Assembly: GCF_000820045.1 (NCBI RefSeq)
Contig: NZ_CDBJ01000100.1
Span: 62,001-126,000 of the forward strand
Length of the DNA stretch: 64,000 nt
Source: Aeromonas rivuli
Lineage (GTDB): Bacteria; Pseudomonadota; Gammaproteobacteria; Enterobacterales; Aeromonadaceae
Reading direction: 5' to 3'
Within the stretch, counting starts at the first letter, position 1, and each line of letters begins with the position of its first letter. Position numbers and translations under genes: made by a program. Positions 27,871 through 36,083 of the stretch are shown here, in pieces. Below the pieces are notes generated by a model. It saw only the letters and a list, made by a program, of their open reading frames with translations. It did no database searches and was not told the origin of the DNA.

Positions 27871-27902
27871 TTGACCTTGGACTTAACACCAAGGTTTACA
27901 CT
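27871..27902 (+). promoter_or_regulatory. MerR-family (ZntR-type) promoter of zntA
   Basis: The -35 box TTGACC (27871-27876) and the -10 box TACACT (27897-27902) are separated by 20 bp, the over-long spacer of MerR-activated promoters. The spacer holds a perfect dyad, ACCTTGG (27874-27880) and CCAAGGT (27889-27895). No merR/zntR gene is adjacent, so the activator is encoded elsewhere. Confidence 0.85.
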
Positions 27903-27957
27903 GGGCTCAGACATAAGGGATCCCGCAGGGGCGGGATCCACTCAAGAGGGACTCATC

Positions 27958-30429
27958 ATGAGCAAATCCTGCTGCAGCCATTCCCATGCCGCCCCCATCA
28001 AGGCCATCGGCAAGGCCGCCCCCCATCAACACGAACACGGGCACGACAGCCACTGCTGCGACAATGCGGCCCCGGTCAGCTGCTGCGCCAGTACGGCCTC
28101 CCATGCCCATCAGGAGCAGGAGGTAAACGAATCACCGGGGGATGAAGAGCCCCCCAGAGGAAGTTGTCAGAGTCAGGGTTGCTGTGACTCGCAGCCGGCT
28201 CATGACCATAACGACCATGCTGGTCATGATCATCAGTCGGTCGCCGACAGCCCCGAGCCCCTGGCTTCGCCGACCCAGAACAGTCGCCGCCACAGCTGGC
28301 AGGTGCTGGGCATGGACTGCCCCAGCTGCGCCCGCAAGATAGAGACCGCCGTCGGTCGGGTGGCCGGCGTGCAGCAGGCCCGAGTGCTGTTTGCCACCGA
28401 GAAGCTGGTGGTGGATCTCGCCCCCGGCCTCTCCCCCGACCCCGTCACCGCCGCCGTGCTGGCCGCTGGCTTCCGGCTCAAGGGCGAGGCCAGTACAAAA
28501 GCCGCCGATGACAAGCATCGCAGCCCCTTGCTGACCCTGATCGGCAACTTATTTGGCAAATATGGGCAACCCCTCTCCCTGGCCTCCCTGATGTTGGTGG
28601 CGGCCCTGCTGCCGGCCCAGTTTGGCCAGCCGCTCTTTACCCTGGCGACACTTTGGGGGCTCTGGCCCGTCGCCCGCAAGGCCTGGGCCTTGACCAAGAG
28701 CGGCTCCCCCTTCGCCATCGAGACCCTGATGACGGTGGCGGCGCTCGGCGCCCTCTTCCTCGGCGAGACCGCCGAGGCGGCCATGGTGCTGCTGCTCTTC
28801 ATGCTGGGGGAACACCTGGAGGCCTACGCCGCCGGTCGTGCCCGCGCCGGCGTCACCGCCCTGATGGCCCTGGTGCCCGACCAGGCGCTGCGCATTCGTA
28901 CCACCGCAGAAGGTGAAATACGGGAAGAGGTGGCCGCCGACGCGCTGCGCCCGGGCGACATCATCGAAATCGCCCCCGGTGCCCGCCTGCCTGCGGACGC
29001 TCGTTTGCTGGATCCCCTCGGCGCCTTTGACGAGAGCGCCCTGACCGGCGAGTCCATCCCGGTGGAGCGCCGCCAGGGCGACAAGGTGCCCGCCGGCAGC
29101 CTGGCGGCGGATAGGGTGCTACGCCTCGAGGTGGTCTCAGAACCCGGCAACAACGCCATCGATCGCATCCTGCACCTCATCGAGGAGGCCGAGAGCCAGC
29201 GCGCCCCCATAGAGCGCTTCATCGACCGCTTCAGCCGCTGGTACACCCCGGCCATGATGCTGGTCGCCCTGCTGGTGGTGATAGTGCCACCGCTCGCCTT
29301 CGGCCAGGGCTGGGACGAGTGGATCTACCGCGCCCTGGCGCTGCTGCTCATCGGCTGCCCCTGCGCCCTGGTGATCTCCACCCCGGCGGCGGTTACCTCG
29401 GCGCTGGCGGCGGCAACCCGCCAGGGGGCCCTGATCAAGGGCGGTGCGGCCCTGGAGCGACTGGCCCATATAGACACTGTCGCCTTTGACAAGACAGGCA
29501 CCCTGACCCTGGGCAAGCCCCAGCTGACCGAGCTGACAAGCCTGGATGGCCGACCGGAGGCCGAACTGCTGGCCCTGGCCGCCGCCATAGAGCAGGGTTC
29601 CCACCATCCCCTGGCCCGCGCCGTGGTGGCTGCCGCAAGCGAGCAGGGGCTGACCCTGGCCAACGCCCGGGATCTGCGCGCCCTCCCCGGCATGGGGGTA
29701 GAGGGGCGCATCGACGGCGTCCTCTGGCAGCTGCTGGCCCCGAGCCGGATCCCCGATCTCAGCGAGGCCATCAGCCAGCAGATCGCCGCCTTAGAGCGCC
29801 AGGGCAAGACGGTGGTGGTGCTCTGTCAGGCACCCTCACCCCACCCTCTCCCAGAGGGAGAGGGAACTGCTCTCACCACACCGGTCGCCCTGCTGGCGCT
29901 GCGCGACCAGATCCGGCCAGAGGCCGCCGCGGCACTGCAGGAGCTCAGGGCGCTGGGGCTGCAGAACATCATGCTGACCGGGGATAACCCCAACGCCGCC
30001 GAGGCCATCGCCAGCGAGCTCGCCATGGAGTGGCGCGCCAGCCTGTTGCCCGAAGGCAAGGTGGAGGAGATAGCCAGGCTCGCAAAGACCCGCAAGGTGG
30101 CCATGATAGGGGATGGCATCAACGACGCCCCCGCCATGAAGCGGGCCAGCATCGGCATCGCCATGGGGGGCGGCACCGACGTGGCGCTGGAGACCGCCGA
30201 TGCGGCCCTGACCCACAACCAGCTCGGCGGCCTCGCCGCCATGATCCGGCTGTCGCGTTCGGCGCTCGCCAACATCCACCAGAACATAGCGCTGGCGCTG
30301 GGGCTCAAGGCCATCTTCCTGGTCACCAGCCTGCTCGGCATCACCGGGCTCTGGATAGCGGTGCTGGCCGATACCGGCGCCACCGCCCTGGTCACCGCCA
30401 ACGCCCTGCGCCTGCTGCGCAAGCGCTAA
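27958..30429 (+). CDS. zntA: Zn/Cd/Pb-exporting P-type ATPase ZntA
   Basis: A P1B-2 metal exporter (823 aa). A long Cys/His-rich stretch fills residues 1-95. A heavy-metal domain follows, with GMDCPSC (Cys121 and Cys124). The core has the membrane metal site GCPCALVIS, the phosphorylated Asp in DKTGTLTLG near 511, HHPLA, GDGINDAPAMK and the final LADTGATALVTANALR, whose Asp is typical of Zn/Cd pumps. Residues about 625-640 (APSPHPLPEGEGTALTT) look like an in-frame repeat insertion. The ATG at 27958 has AAGAGGG upstream. The preceding MerR-type promoter fits metal induction. Confidence 0.95.
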   Translation: MSKSCCSHSHAAPIKAIGKAAPHQHEHGHDSHCCDNAAPVSCCASTASHAHQEQEVNESPGDEEPPRGSCQSQGCCDSQPAHDHNDHAGHDHQSVADSPEPLASPTQNSRRHSWQVLGMDCPSCARKIETAVGRVAGVQQARVLFATEKLVVDLAPGLSPDPVTAAVLAAGFRLKGEASTKAADDKHRSPLLTLIGNLFGKYGQPLSLASLMLVAALLPAQFGQPLFTLATLWGLWPVARKAWALTKSGSPFAIETLMTVAALGALFLGETAEAAMVLLLFMLGEHLEAYAAGRARAGVTALMALVPDQALRIRTTAEGEIREEVAADALRPGDIIEIAPGARLPADARLLDPLGAFDESALTGESIPVERRQGDKVPAGSLAADRVLRLEVVSEPGNNAIDRILHLIEEAESQRAPIERFIDRFSRWYTPAMMLVALLVVIVPPLAFGQGWDEWIYRALALLLIGCPCALVISTPAAVTSALAAATRQGALIKGGAALERLAHIDTVAFDKTGTLTLGKPQLTELTSLDGRPEAELLALAAAIEQGSHHPLARAVVAAASEQGLTLANARDLRALPGMGVEGRIDGVLWQLLAPSRIPDLSEAISQQIAALERQGKTVVVLCQAPSPHPLPEGEGTALTTPVALLALRDQIRPEAAAALQELRALGLQNIMLTGDNPNAAEAIASELAMEWRASLLPEGKVEEIARLAKTRKVAMIGDGINDAPAMKRASIGIAMGGGTDVALETADAALTHNQLGGLAAMIRLSRSALANIHQNIALALGLKAIFLVTSLLGITGLWIAVLADTGATALVTANALRLLRKR
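29831..29878 (+). repeat. Palindromic repeat inserted in frame in zntA
   Basis: CCCTCTCCC (29844-29852) and GGGAGAGGG (29856-29864) form a perfect 9-bp hairpin with an AGA loop, preceded by CACCCTCACCCCA. This type of CCCTCACCCC...CCCTCTCCC palindrome is a common intergenic bacterial repeat. Here it lies inside the ATPase catalytic-domain coding region and adds roughly 15 residues without breaking the frame. Confidence 0.65.
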
Positions 30430-30476
30430 GCAGCAATATCACCGGCCACGGCACTGCCCCGCAGATGCCGGACATG

Positions 30477-30503
30477 AAAAAGCCAGCCCTCGGGCTGGCT
30501 TTT
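30477..30503. terminator. Terminator between zntA and pulA
   Basis: GCCAGCCC (30482-30489) pairs with GGGCTGGC (30492-30499). It is flanked by AAAAA and TTTT, so it can serve both convergent genes. Confidence 0.85.
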
Positions 30504-30558
30504 ATTTTCTGAGGTGGCAGGGCGCTACCGCCCTGCCCCCAGCTCATGGCACCTTGGC

Positions 30559-33500
30559 CTACCCCTTCTTGCCCAGCGGCAGACCCGCCCCCTGGGCACC
30601 GGCTTGCGGTTTGACGAAGACGGCGGCGGACCAGGCCCCCAGGGTGAGCTGACCGCTGCCAGCAGCCGCGCCATTGGCGATGCTGTTGCTACCGCGATGC
30701 TTGCCGCTCAACACCATGCCGGAGAGATCGATGGGTTGATCCTTGCCGTCACGCAAATCGCCGATGCTCTGGCTGGTGTTGGTGGCGTTGATCATCACCA
30801 CCAGACCATCGATGGCAGGATCGAGATCCGCCCCGGCACCCGCACCATCATCCACCGACATCACGATGAGACCGGGGATCTGATCCGGCCCGGTGTTGCG
30901 GAAGTCGACCCGCTTGATCACCTCGGCACCGCTGCCAAGACGCAGCAGACGGGAGGATTGACGCAACTCGGCCAGCTCCTGGTAGAAGCTCACCATCTGC
31001 TGCATCTCGGCCGAGCCCGGCGTGGCGTGCTGGCCGAGCACCTGCTCGATCAACGGGTAGTTGTCGCCGTCTTTATCCTTGCGTGGCAAGCCCTTGTCGA
31101 AGTTGTTGTCGCCGAGGGTGTAATCGACTCTGTTGTACCAGTCACCGGAGTCGTAGCTGTCGCGCTCCATGGACTTGGAACGCAACAGTTCGCTGCCAGC
31201 GTGGGTGAAGGGAATGCCCTGCCCCAGCATGGCGGTCGCCAGCGACACCCCCTGCATCCGTACCAGATCGGCACCTTGTGGCGCCTTGTAGACCAGGTTG
31301 TCGAACAGGGATTGGTTGTCATGCTTGGAGACGTAGTTCTGAACTTCGGTCGGATCCTGGGCATAACCCGCAGCCTGACCGTTGTAGTCGATCTCCGCCC
31401 CCTTCTTCACCACGCCATCCTTGTCGGTCAGCACGAACGCCTTGAGGTTGCCGGCCATGCCCAGACGCACCAGATCGGACTGATGCAGGGCGGTGGCAAG
31501 CTCAACCCCGTCCAGCTCGTTGGCAGCCACGAAGGCGCCATTGCCGAAGCCCTGGGCTTTGCGAATGCCTTCACCGCCGTCGAACGGGCTGCCGCCGCGC
31601 ACCGCGTCCCGCAACCGGTCGGAGAAGGAGCCGATACCGGTCCCGGCCAGGTGTTGCTGGGTGGCCTGCACGAAGCGCTTGTCGTTCTCCACCTCGCCGA
31701 AGTTCCAGCCCTCGCCGTAGAAGTACATCTCGGGGTTGACCTTCTTCACCTCCGCCAGGGCCTGCACCATCTGATCCTTGGGATGGTGACCCATCAAGTC
31801 GAAACGGAAGGCATCGATCTTGTAGTCCCGCGCCCAGGTCACCAGGGAGTCGTCGATCAGTTTGGCGAACATGGCGTGTTCCGGCGCCGTGTTGGAGCAG
31901 CAGGTGGAGTTCTCCACCGAGCCGGTCTCGGGATTGAGGCGCTGGTAGTACCAGGGCACTATCTTGTCGAGCACGGATTTCGAGCCCAGCCCCGCCTCGT
32001 TGGTGTGGTTGTAGACCACGTCCATCACCACGTTCATGCCGATGTTCTGCTTGATGGCCTGCACCATCTCGCGGAACTCCTTGATCCGGGTCGAGCCCTC
32101 GGCGTTGGTGGCGTAGGAGCCTTCCGGGGTGGTGTAGTGGTAGGGGTCATAACCCCAGTTGAAGGAGTCCACCCCGCGCAGATAACCGTAAAGCTCCTGC
32201 ACCACAGGGTTCTCCTTGCTGTCGCTCATCTGCAGATCGCCAAGCACGGCCGCTATGGTCTGGCCGCCGCCGCAGTGGCTGGCAAACCTGGAGTTTTGCA
32301 CCTCAGGGTTGACCTGACACAGTTTGCTGAAGTCATCCTGGAGGTTGGCAACCTTGGCCGGATCTTCGTCAATGGTGGCGATGTCGAACACCGGCAGCAG
32401 GTGCAGGTGGCTGACGCCGCTCTTGGCCAGGGATTTCAGGTGGGTGACGGGGACGCTGTCGCTGTCGGTCAGGCCGAGGAACTTGCCGCGGTGCTCGGCC
32501 GGAGTGGAGTCGTCGTTGCCGGTCAAGTCCCGGACATGGGCCTCATAGATGACGATGTCGGCGGGATTGACCTGACTGTGGGGGGCCTTGAGGCTATCCC
32601 AACCCACGGGTTTGAGGGCCGGATCGTCGAGATCCACCACCTGACTGAACTCGGAGTTCATGGCCAGGCTCAGGGAGTAGGGGTCGGTCACCTGATAGGA
32701 TTCCAGCTTGCGGCTGAGGGGGTGATAGACCTCGATGGCATAGCGGTAGAACTTGCCCACCAGCTCGCTGCCACCCTGCAGGCTCCAGCTGCCGCTCGCC
32801 TCATCCAGCGTCATGGCGCGTTCGCCCAGAGGCTGGTGCTGCTCATCGAACAGCGCCAGCTTGACCGACTTGGCGGTCGGCGCCCAGAGCCGGAAGCTGA
32901 CGCTGCCCCCTTCCGCTATGGCGCCGTAGGCCAGCTTGGTGGCGGCCTCGGCATAGACAGCATCCAGGGCGCCAGCGCTCTGTACCAGGGTCGCCGCTTG
33001 CAAGATCCCCTCCTGGTCGGTACCAATTGCCACCAACTCCCCCTTGAGCAAGGGCTTGAGGTCCTTACCGGTAGGCAAAGCGAACGCGGCGGCGTCCTTG
33101 AGGTGCGGATACTTGGCCTGCTGCGAGGCCGAGAGGCTGGTCGGGGTCAGCTTGAGGTAGGGGAAGTCAAACACCCCCTCGCCATTGGCGGTGATGGTGC
33201 CTGATTCCGTGTAGTAGAGACGCACATGGGGTTTGTCCTTGCCCCCTTGCCAGATCAGGGTATTGCCATCGATCAGATGGGCACTGGCCCCCGACACCCC
33301 GAAGGCGGCGTTGAACGCCTCGGCCCGGCTGCCATAGACATCCCCCTTGCCTGCCAGGATGGCGACGGTGCGATCCGGGTGATCCTGGAAGATCACCTTC
33401 ATGTCGCTGCCCGTCAGGTTGCCGAGGGAACCATCCCGGGCGATAAAGTTGATGCAGCCTTCCAGCTTGTCGAGGGGCACCACCCAGGCCGGGCCGACGC

Positions 33501-33840
33501 TGTCGGCACTGGCTGGCGTCTTGCTCCCATCATCCCAGCTCGCATTCAGGCCGCTGGCGGCGGTGGCGCTGCAGGCATCGTTGTTCCACAGGTGCAGGCT
33601 GTAACTGGCGAAGGGGCCATCCACCCCGCGCGCCGCGGCAGACTGGGTGTCTACCAGGGCGATCACCGCCTCATTCGGTCCCGCTACCAGCAACTCCTTG
33701 GGAGGATCCATCTTGGGCAGCCGGGCGACCGGATCGGTGCCACTACCACTGTCGTTATCGGAGCCGCTGCCATTGCAGCCGGACAATAGGGTCAACAGTG
33801 AGGCTGTTACCAGCGCCACCTTGGTCTTTTTCATATCCAT
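30559..33840 (-). CDS. pulA: Pullulanase-type alpha-1,6-glucosidase lipoprotein
   Basis: A GH13 debranching enzyme (1093 aa) that cuts alpha-1,6 bonds in pullulan, starch or glycogen. It has a lipoprotein signal (MKKTKVALVTASLLTLLSGC, Cys as the lipid anchor) and then a Ser/Gly/Asp linker. N-terminal carbohydrate-binding and N2-type domains follow, then the GH13 core. The core shows VVMDVVYNHTNEAG, the nucleophile Asp in DAFRFDLMGHHP, the acid Glu in YFYGEGWNFGE and the transition-state Asp in YVSKHDNQSL. As in Klebsiella, type II secretion to the surface is plausible. It is a single-gene unit. Confidence 0.93.
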   Translation of the reverse strand: MDMKKTKVALVTASLLTLLSGCNGSGSDNDSGSGTDPVARLPKMDPPKELLVAGPNEAVIALVDTQSAAARGVDGPFASYSLHLWNNDACSATAASGLNASWDDGSKTPASADSVGPAWVVPLDKLEGCINFIARDGSLGNLTGSDMKVIFQDHPDRTVAILAGKGDVYGSRAEAFNAAFGVSGASAHLIDGNTLIWQGGKDKPHVRLYYTESGTITANGEGVFDFPYLKLTPTSLSASQQAKYPHLKDAAAFALPTGKDLKPLLKGELVAIGTDQEGILQAATLVQSAGALDAVYAEAATKLAYGAIAEGGSVSFRLWAPTAKSVKLALFDEQHQPLGERAMTLDEASGSWSLQGGSELVGKFYRYAIEVYHPLSRKLESYQVTDPYSLSLAMNSEFSQVVDLDDPALKPVGWDSLKAPHSQVNPADIVIYEAHVRDLTGNDDSTPAEHRGKFLGLTDSDSVPVTHLKSLAKSGVSHLHLLPVFDIATIDEDPAKVANLQDDFSKLCQVNPEVQNSRFASHCGGGQTIAAVLGDLQMSDSKENPVVQELYGYLRGVDSFNWGYDPYHYTTPEGSYATNAEGSTRIKEFREMVQAIKQNIGMNVVMDVVYNHTNEAGLGSKSVLDKIVPWYYQRLNPETGSVENSTCCSNTAPEHAMFAKLIDDSLVTWARDYKIDAFRFDLMGHHPKDQMVQALAEVKKVNPEMYFYGEGWNFGEVENDKRFVQATQQHLAGTGIGSFSDRLRDAVRGGSPFDGGEGIRKAQGFGNGAFVAANELDGVELATALHQSDLVRLGMAGNLKAFVLTDKDGVVKKGAEIDYNGQAAGYAQDPTEVQNYVSKHDNQSLFDNLVYKAPQGADLVRMQGVSLATAMLGQGIPFTHAGSELLRSKSMERDSYDSGDWYNRVDYTLGDNNFDKGLPRKDKDGDNYPLIEQVLGQHATPGSAEMQQMVSFYQELAELRQSSRLLRLGSGAEVIKRVDFRNTGPDQIPGLIVMSVDDGAGAGADLDPAIDGLVVMINATNTSQSIGDLRDGKDQPIDLSGMVLSGKHRGSNSIANGAAAGSGQLTLGAWSAAVFVKPQAGAQGAGLPLGKKG

Positions 33841-34108
33841 GTTTTTTATTATTCCCGCTGTGTGAGTCCCGACGGTCGAGACGTTCAGGCCCGGTCAGTG
33901 CCGAGCAGAACCATATTAATCAGCGGCCTGGGATGCAAACGTGAGCGGTTTTGCATAAAAGTCATACACTTTCAACAAGATAACGTTTTCATAACAGAAG
34001 TTGGATCGGGCTCACAGACCGGGGGACTATTTAGCCTCACAACTGGGACAAGGCGACAAGATTCAGAAAAACCAAATTAGGATCAAATAGATAGAGAGGG
34101 TATGCCAT

Positions 34109-34519
34109 ATGACAAGGATCGAGGAGCACGCCAGGCAGCTGGACAGGGAATATCAGGCCCTCAACCAGCTGTTTAACCAATTCTGCCAGCTGGCGGGGGC
34201 CCTGGCGGAGCAGTATCACTTCTTCAGCTGGCCCGATTATGAAGAGACACCGCCCCTGTGCCGAGCCTTCACCCTGCTGGGAGAGCCCCGCGAGTTGCGG
34301 CTGCGCTGCCAGCCCACCAAGCACCCTGCCCTCGACGGCCTGCTCCAGATCCTGGATGAGACCGGCACAGTCCATGCCAGCCTGAGTTTTCGCGCCGATG
34401 GTCAGCTGCAACTGGAATCGGGCCACTTGCTGGACGATCCACCCAAGCTGTTCCTCAAGCTGCTGCTGGGGGCCGTCTGGCAACACAGCGCCGTCGAGGA
34501 ACACCACCCTCACCCCTAA
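34109..34519 (+). CDS. Hypothetical protein
   Basis: 136 aa, not recognised. The N-terminal 40 residues look helical (RIEEHARQLDREYQALNQLFNQFCQLAGALAEQYH). A mixed alpha/beta part with two Cys (PLCRAF, LRCQPTKHP) follows. The His-rich end is VEEHHPHP. There is no signal peptide or membrane segment. AGAGAGGG lies eight bases before the ATG and supports translation. It is alone between pulA, which diverges from it, and the convergent CDF gene. Confidence 0.65.
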   Translation: MTRIEEHARQLDREYQALNQLFNQFCQLAGALAEQYHFFSWPDYEETPPLCRAFTLLGEPRELRLRCQPTKHPALDGLLQILDETGTVHASLSFRADGQLQLESGHLLDDPPKLFLKLLLGAVWQHSAVEEHHPHP

Positions 34520-34638
34520 GAGGGATCGTCAGATAACGATGGACACCCCCTGCTCGCCTCTGCACAAGGGGCTGATGAGCCCCCTCCCCCATGAGATCGC
34601 CCAAGAGCAAGAGGAGAGCACCGCCCCAGCCTGGAGCA

Positions 34639-35592
34639 TCAGGCCTGTGCTATCTCGATGGTGAGATGCACCAGCTCCTCGTGGATGGCGAGTTGCTCGC
34701 GGATCTGCCGGGCCGGCACCGGATCCGCCATGGCCAGTGACAGCACCCCGGCATATTGCCCCTGACCAACTCGCCAGACGTGCAGATCGCGGATCTCGGC
34801 GCCGGGCAGGGTGGCGATAAGCTCGCGGATCTCCGCCACCAGGGGGGCATCCATCTCGGCATCCAGCAGTACCAGCCCGGTGTCGCGCAGCAGGCCCTTT
34901 GCCCAGACGGCCACCAGCACGGCGCCCACAATGCCCATCAGAGGATCCAGCCAGTCGGCGCCCCACAGCATGCCCCCCACCAGCGCGAAGATGGCCAGCA
35001 CCGAAGTCGCCGCATCCGCCAGCACGTGCAGGTAAGCGGCACGCAGGTTCAGATCCTGATGGCCGTGATGATGATGATCCTGATGATGATCCTGATGATG
35101 ATCGTGATGATGAACGTGATGATCGTGATGATCGTGATGATCGTGATGATCGTGATGATCGTGGCCATGGTGACGGTCATGATGGCCGTGGTGATGATCC
35201 TCCTTGAGCAACCAGGCACAGGCCAGGTTCACCAACAGACCGAGCAAGGCGATGGCGATCGCCTGTTGGTAGTGAATGGGGCTGGGATCCAGCAGCCGAG
35301 CCACCGACTCGAATAGCATCAAGCCCGCCACTCCCACCAGCAGCAGGGCACTGGTAAAGCCCCCCAGCACTTCGATCTTCCAGGTGCCGAAGCTGAAGCG
35401 ATGATCCCGGGCGAAGTGGCGGGCGGCGCGATAGGCCAGCAGCGCCATGGAGTTGAATACCCAGCCACCGCTGATCTCCGCCACCATCATGATGAGAGTC
35501 AGCAGCACGGCCCAGCGGGTCTTCTGTTCGGCCAGGGGATTACCCTGATGCAAGACGGGTTGATGACACTGATGGGTAGCGACGGATGACAT
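34639..35592 (-). CDS. CDF metal exporter (DmeF-like), probably missing part of TM2
   Basis: A cation diffusion facilitator of about 317 aa. The family blocks are TRWAVLLTLIMMVAEISGGWVFNSMALLA, FSFGTWKIEVLGGFTSALLL and YLHVLADAATSVLAIFAL (TM5 metal-site His and Asp). A very His/Asp-rich cytoplasmic loop of about 45 residues and a C-terminal cytoplasmic domain are present. After MALLA the sequence jumps straight to YRAARHFARD. DmeF relatives carry about 19 more residues there (ADGWHM...type), including the TM2 metal ligands. The start at 35592 has AGGAG upstream. It diverges from an RcnR-like repressor gene, so Ni/Co (or Zn) is the likely substrate, if the protein is functional. Confidence 0.85.
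   Translation of the reverse strand: MSSVATHQCHQPVLHQGNPLAEQKTRWAVLLTLIMMVAEISGGWVFNSMALLAYRAARHFARDHRFSFGTWKIEVLGGFTSALLLVGVAGLMLFESVARLLDPSPIHYQQAIAIALLGLLVNLACAWLLKEDHHHGHHDRHHGHDHHDHHDHHDHHDHHVHHHDHHQDHHQDHHHHGHQDLNLRAAYLHVLADAATSVLAIFALVGGMLWGADWLDPLMGIVGAVLVAVWAKGLLRDTGLVLLDAEMDAPLVAEIRELIATLPGAEIRDLHVWRVGQGQYAGVLSLAMADPVPARQIREQLAIHEELVHLTIEIAQA
35116..35161 (-). repeat. 9-bp tandem repeat encoding the His/Asp loop
   Basis: About five perfect copies of the 9-mer GTGATGATC lie here, inside a wider degenerate array from about 35060. They encode the Asp-His-His units of the CDF loop. The unit keeps the frame, so copy-number change would lengthen or shorten the loop only. Confidence 0.85.
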
Positions 35593-35622
35593 GGATTTCT
35601 CCTGCGGGCTTTGATGCAATAT

Positions 35623-35640
35623 ACTATACCCCAGTATAGT
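35623..35640. promoter_or_regulatory. RcnR/CsoR-type operator
   Basis: ACTATAC-CCCA-GTATAGT is a perfect 7-bp inverted repeat with a C-rich centre. It lies between the divergent repressor and CDF genes. Operators of this family have the ATAC-(G/C)n-GTAT form, so autorepression plus repression of the exporter is likely. Confidence 0.75.
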
Positions 35641-35664
35641 TTTTTTAGATCATCAGGATTTTCC

Positions 35665-35940
35665 ATGTCACACACCATTCACGACAAGAAGAAGCTGCTG
35701 GCCCGGGTCAGACGCATCAAGGGGCAGACAGGTGCGCTGGAGAACGCCCTGGAGCAGGGGACCGACTGCACTGCCATCTTGCAGCAGATTGCCGCCATCC
35801 GCGGCGCCGTCAACGGCCTGATGCTGGAGGTACTGGAAGGGCATATGCGCGAACACCTCGGCGCCGAAGAGGCTACCCCGGCCGAGCGGCTGGAGGATCT
35901 GGATCAGGTGGTGCGGGTACTGCGCTCCTATCTGAAATAA
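35665..35940 (+). CDS. RcnR-like Ni/Co-sensing repressor
   Basis: A CsoR/RcnR/FrmR-family repressor (91 aa, all-helical). The metal-ligand fingerprint His3, Cys35, His60, His64 matches RcnR; FrmR has Pro2 and lacks His64. This predicts Ni or Co sensing rather than formaldehyde. The start at 35665 gives MSHTIHDKKK, which places His3 correctly. It diverges from the CDF gene over a shared operator. Confidence 0.88.
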   Translation: MSHTIHDKKKLLARVRRIKGQTGALENALEQGTDCTAILQQIAAIRGAVNGLMLEVLEGHMREHLGAEEATPAERLEDLDQVVRVLRSYLK

Positions 35941-36083
35941 CGAGCCTCTCCCTGGGATACGGCCAACTTGGCAGCAGCATGATTTACCGCCGGTTTCAGG
36001 CTTGAGCCCTCGTCCGCTTTACGCCATGATGGCTGCCGATCATTGATCTCCGAATTCTGGATGCAACTTCGCAAGGATCCCCC

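Noticed and set aside
30514-33204. 896-codon open frame on the plus strand opposite pulA
   Set aside because: It mirrors the pullulanase gene in the antisense direction. It has no domains and is an artefact of high GC and codon bias. The same holds for the long frames opposite nfrA (50907-53402), opposite nodT/hlyD (40330-42459) and opposite the M3 peptidase (57456-59444).
33841-34100. MalT boxes upstream of pulA
   Set aside because: No convincing GGATGA-type pair was found on the correct strand, so maltose control is not claimed.
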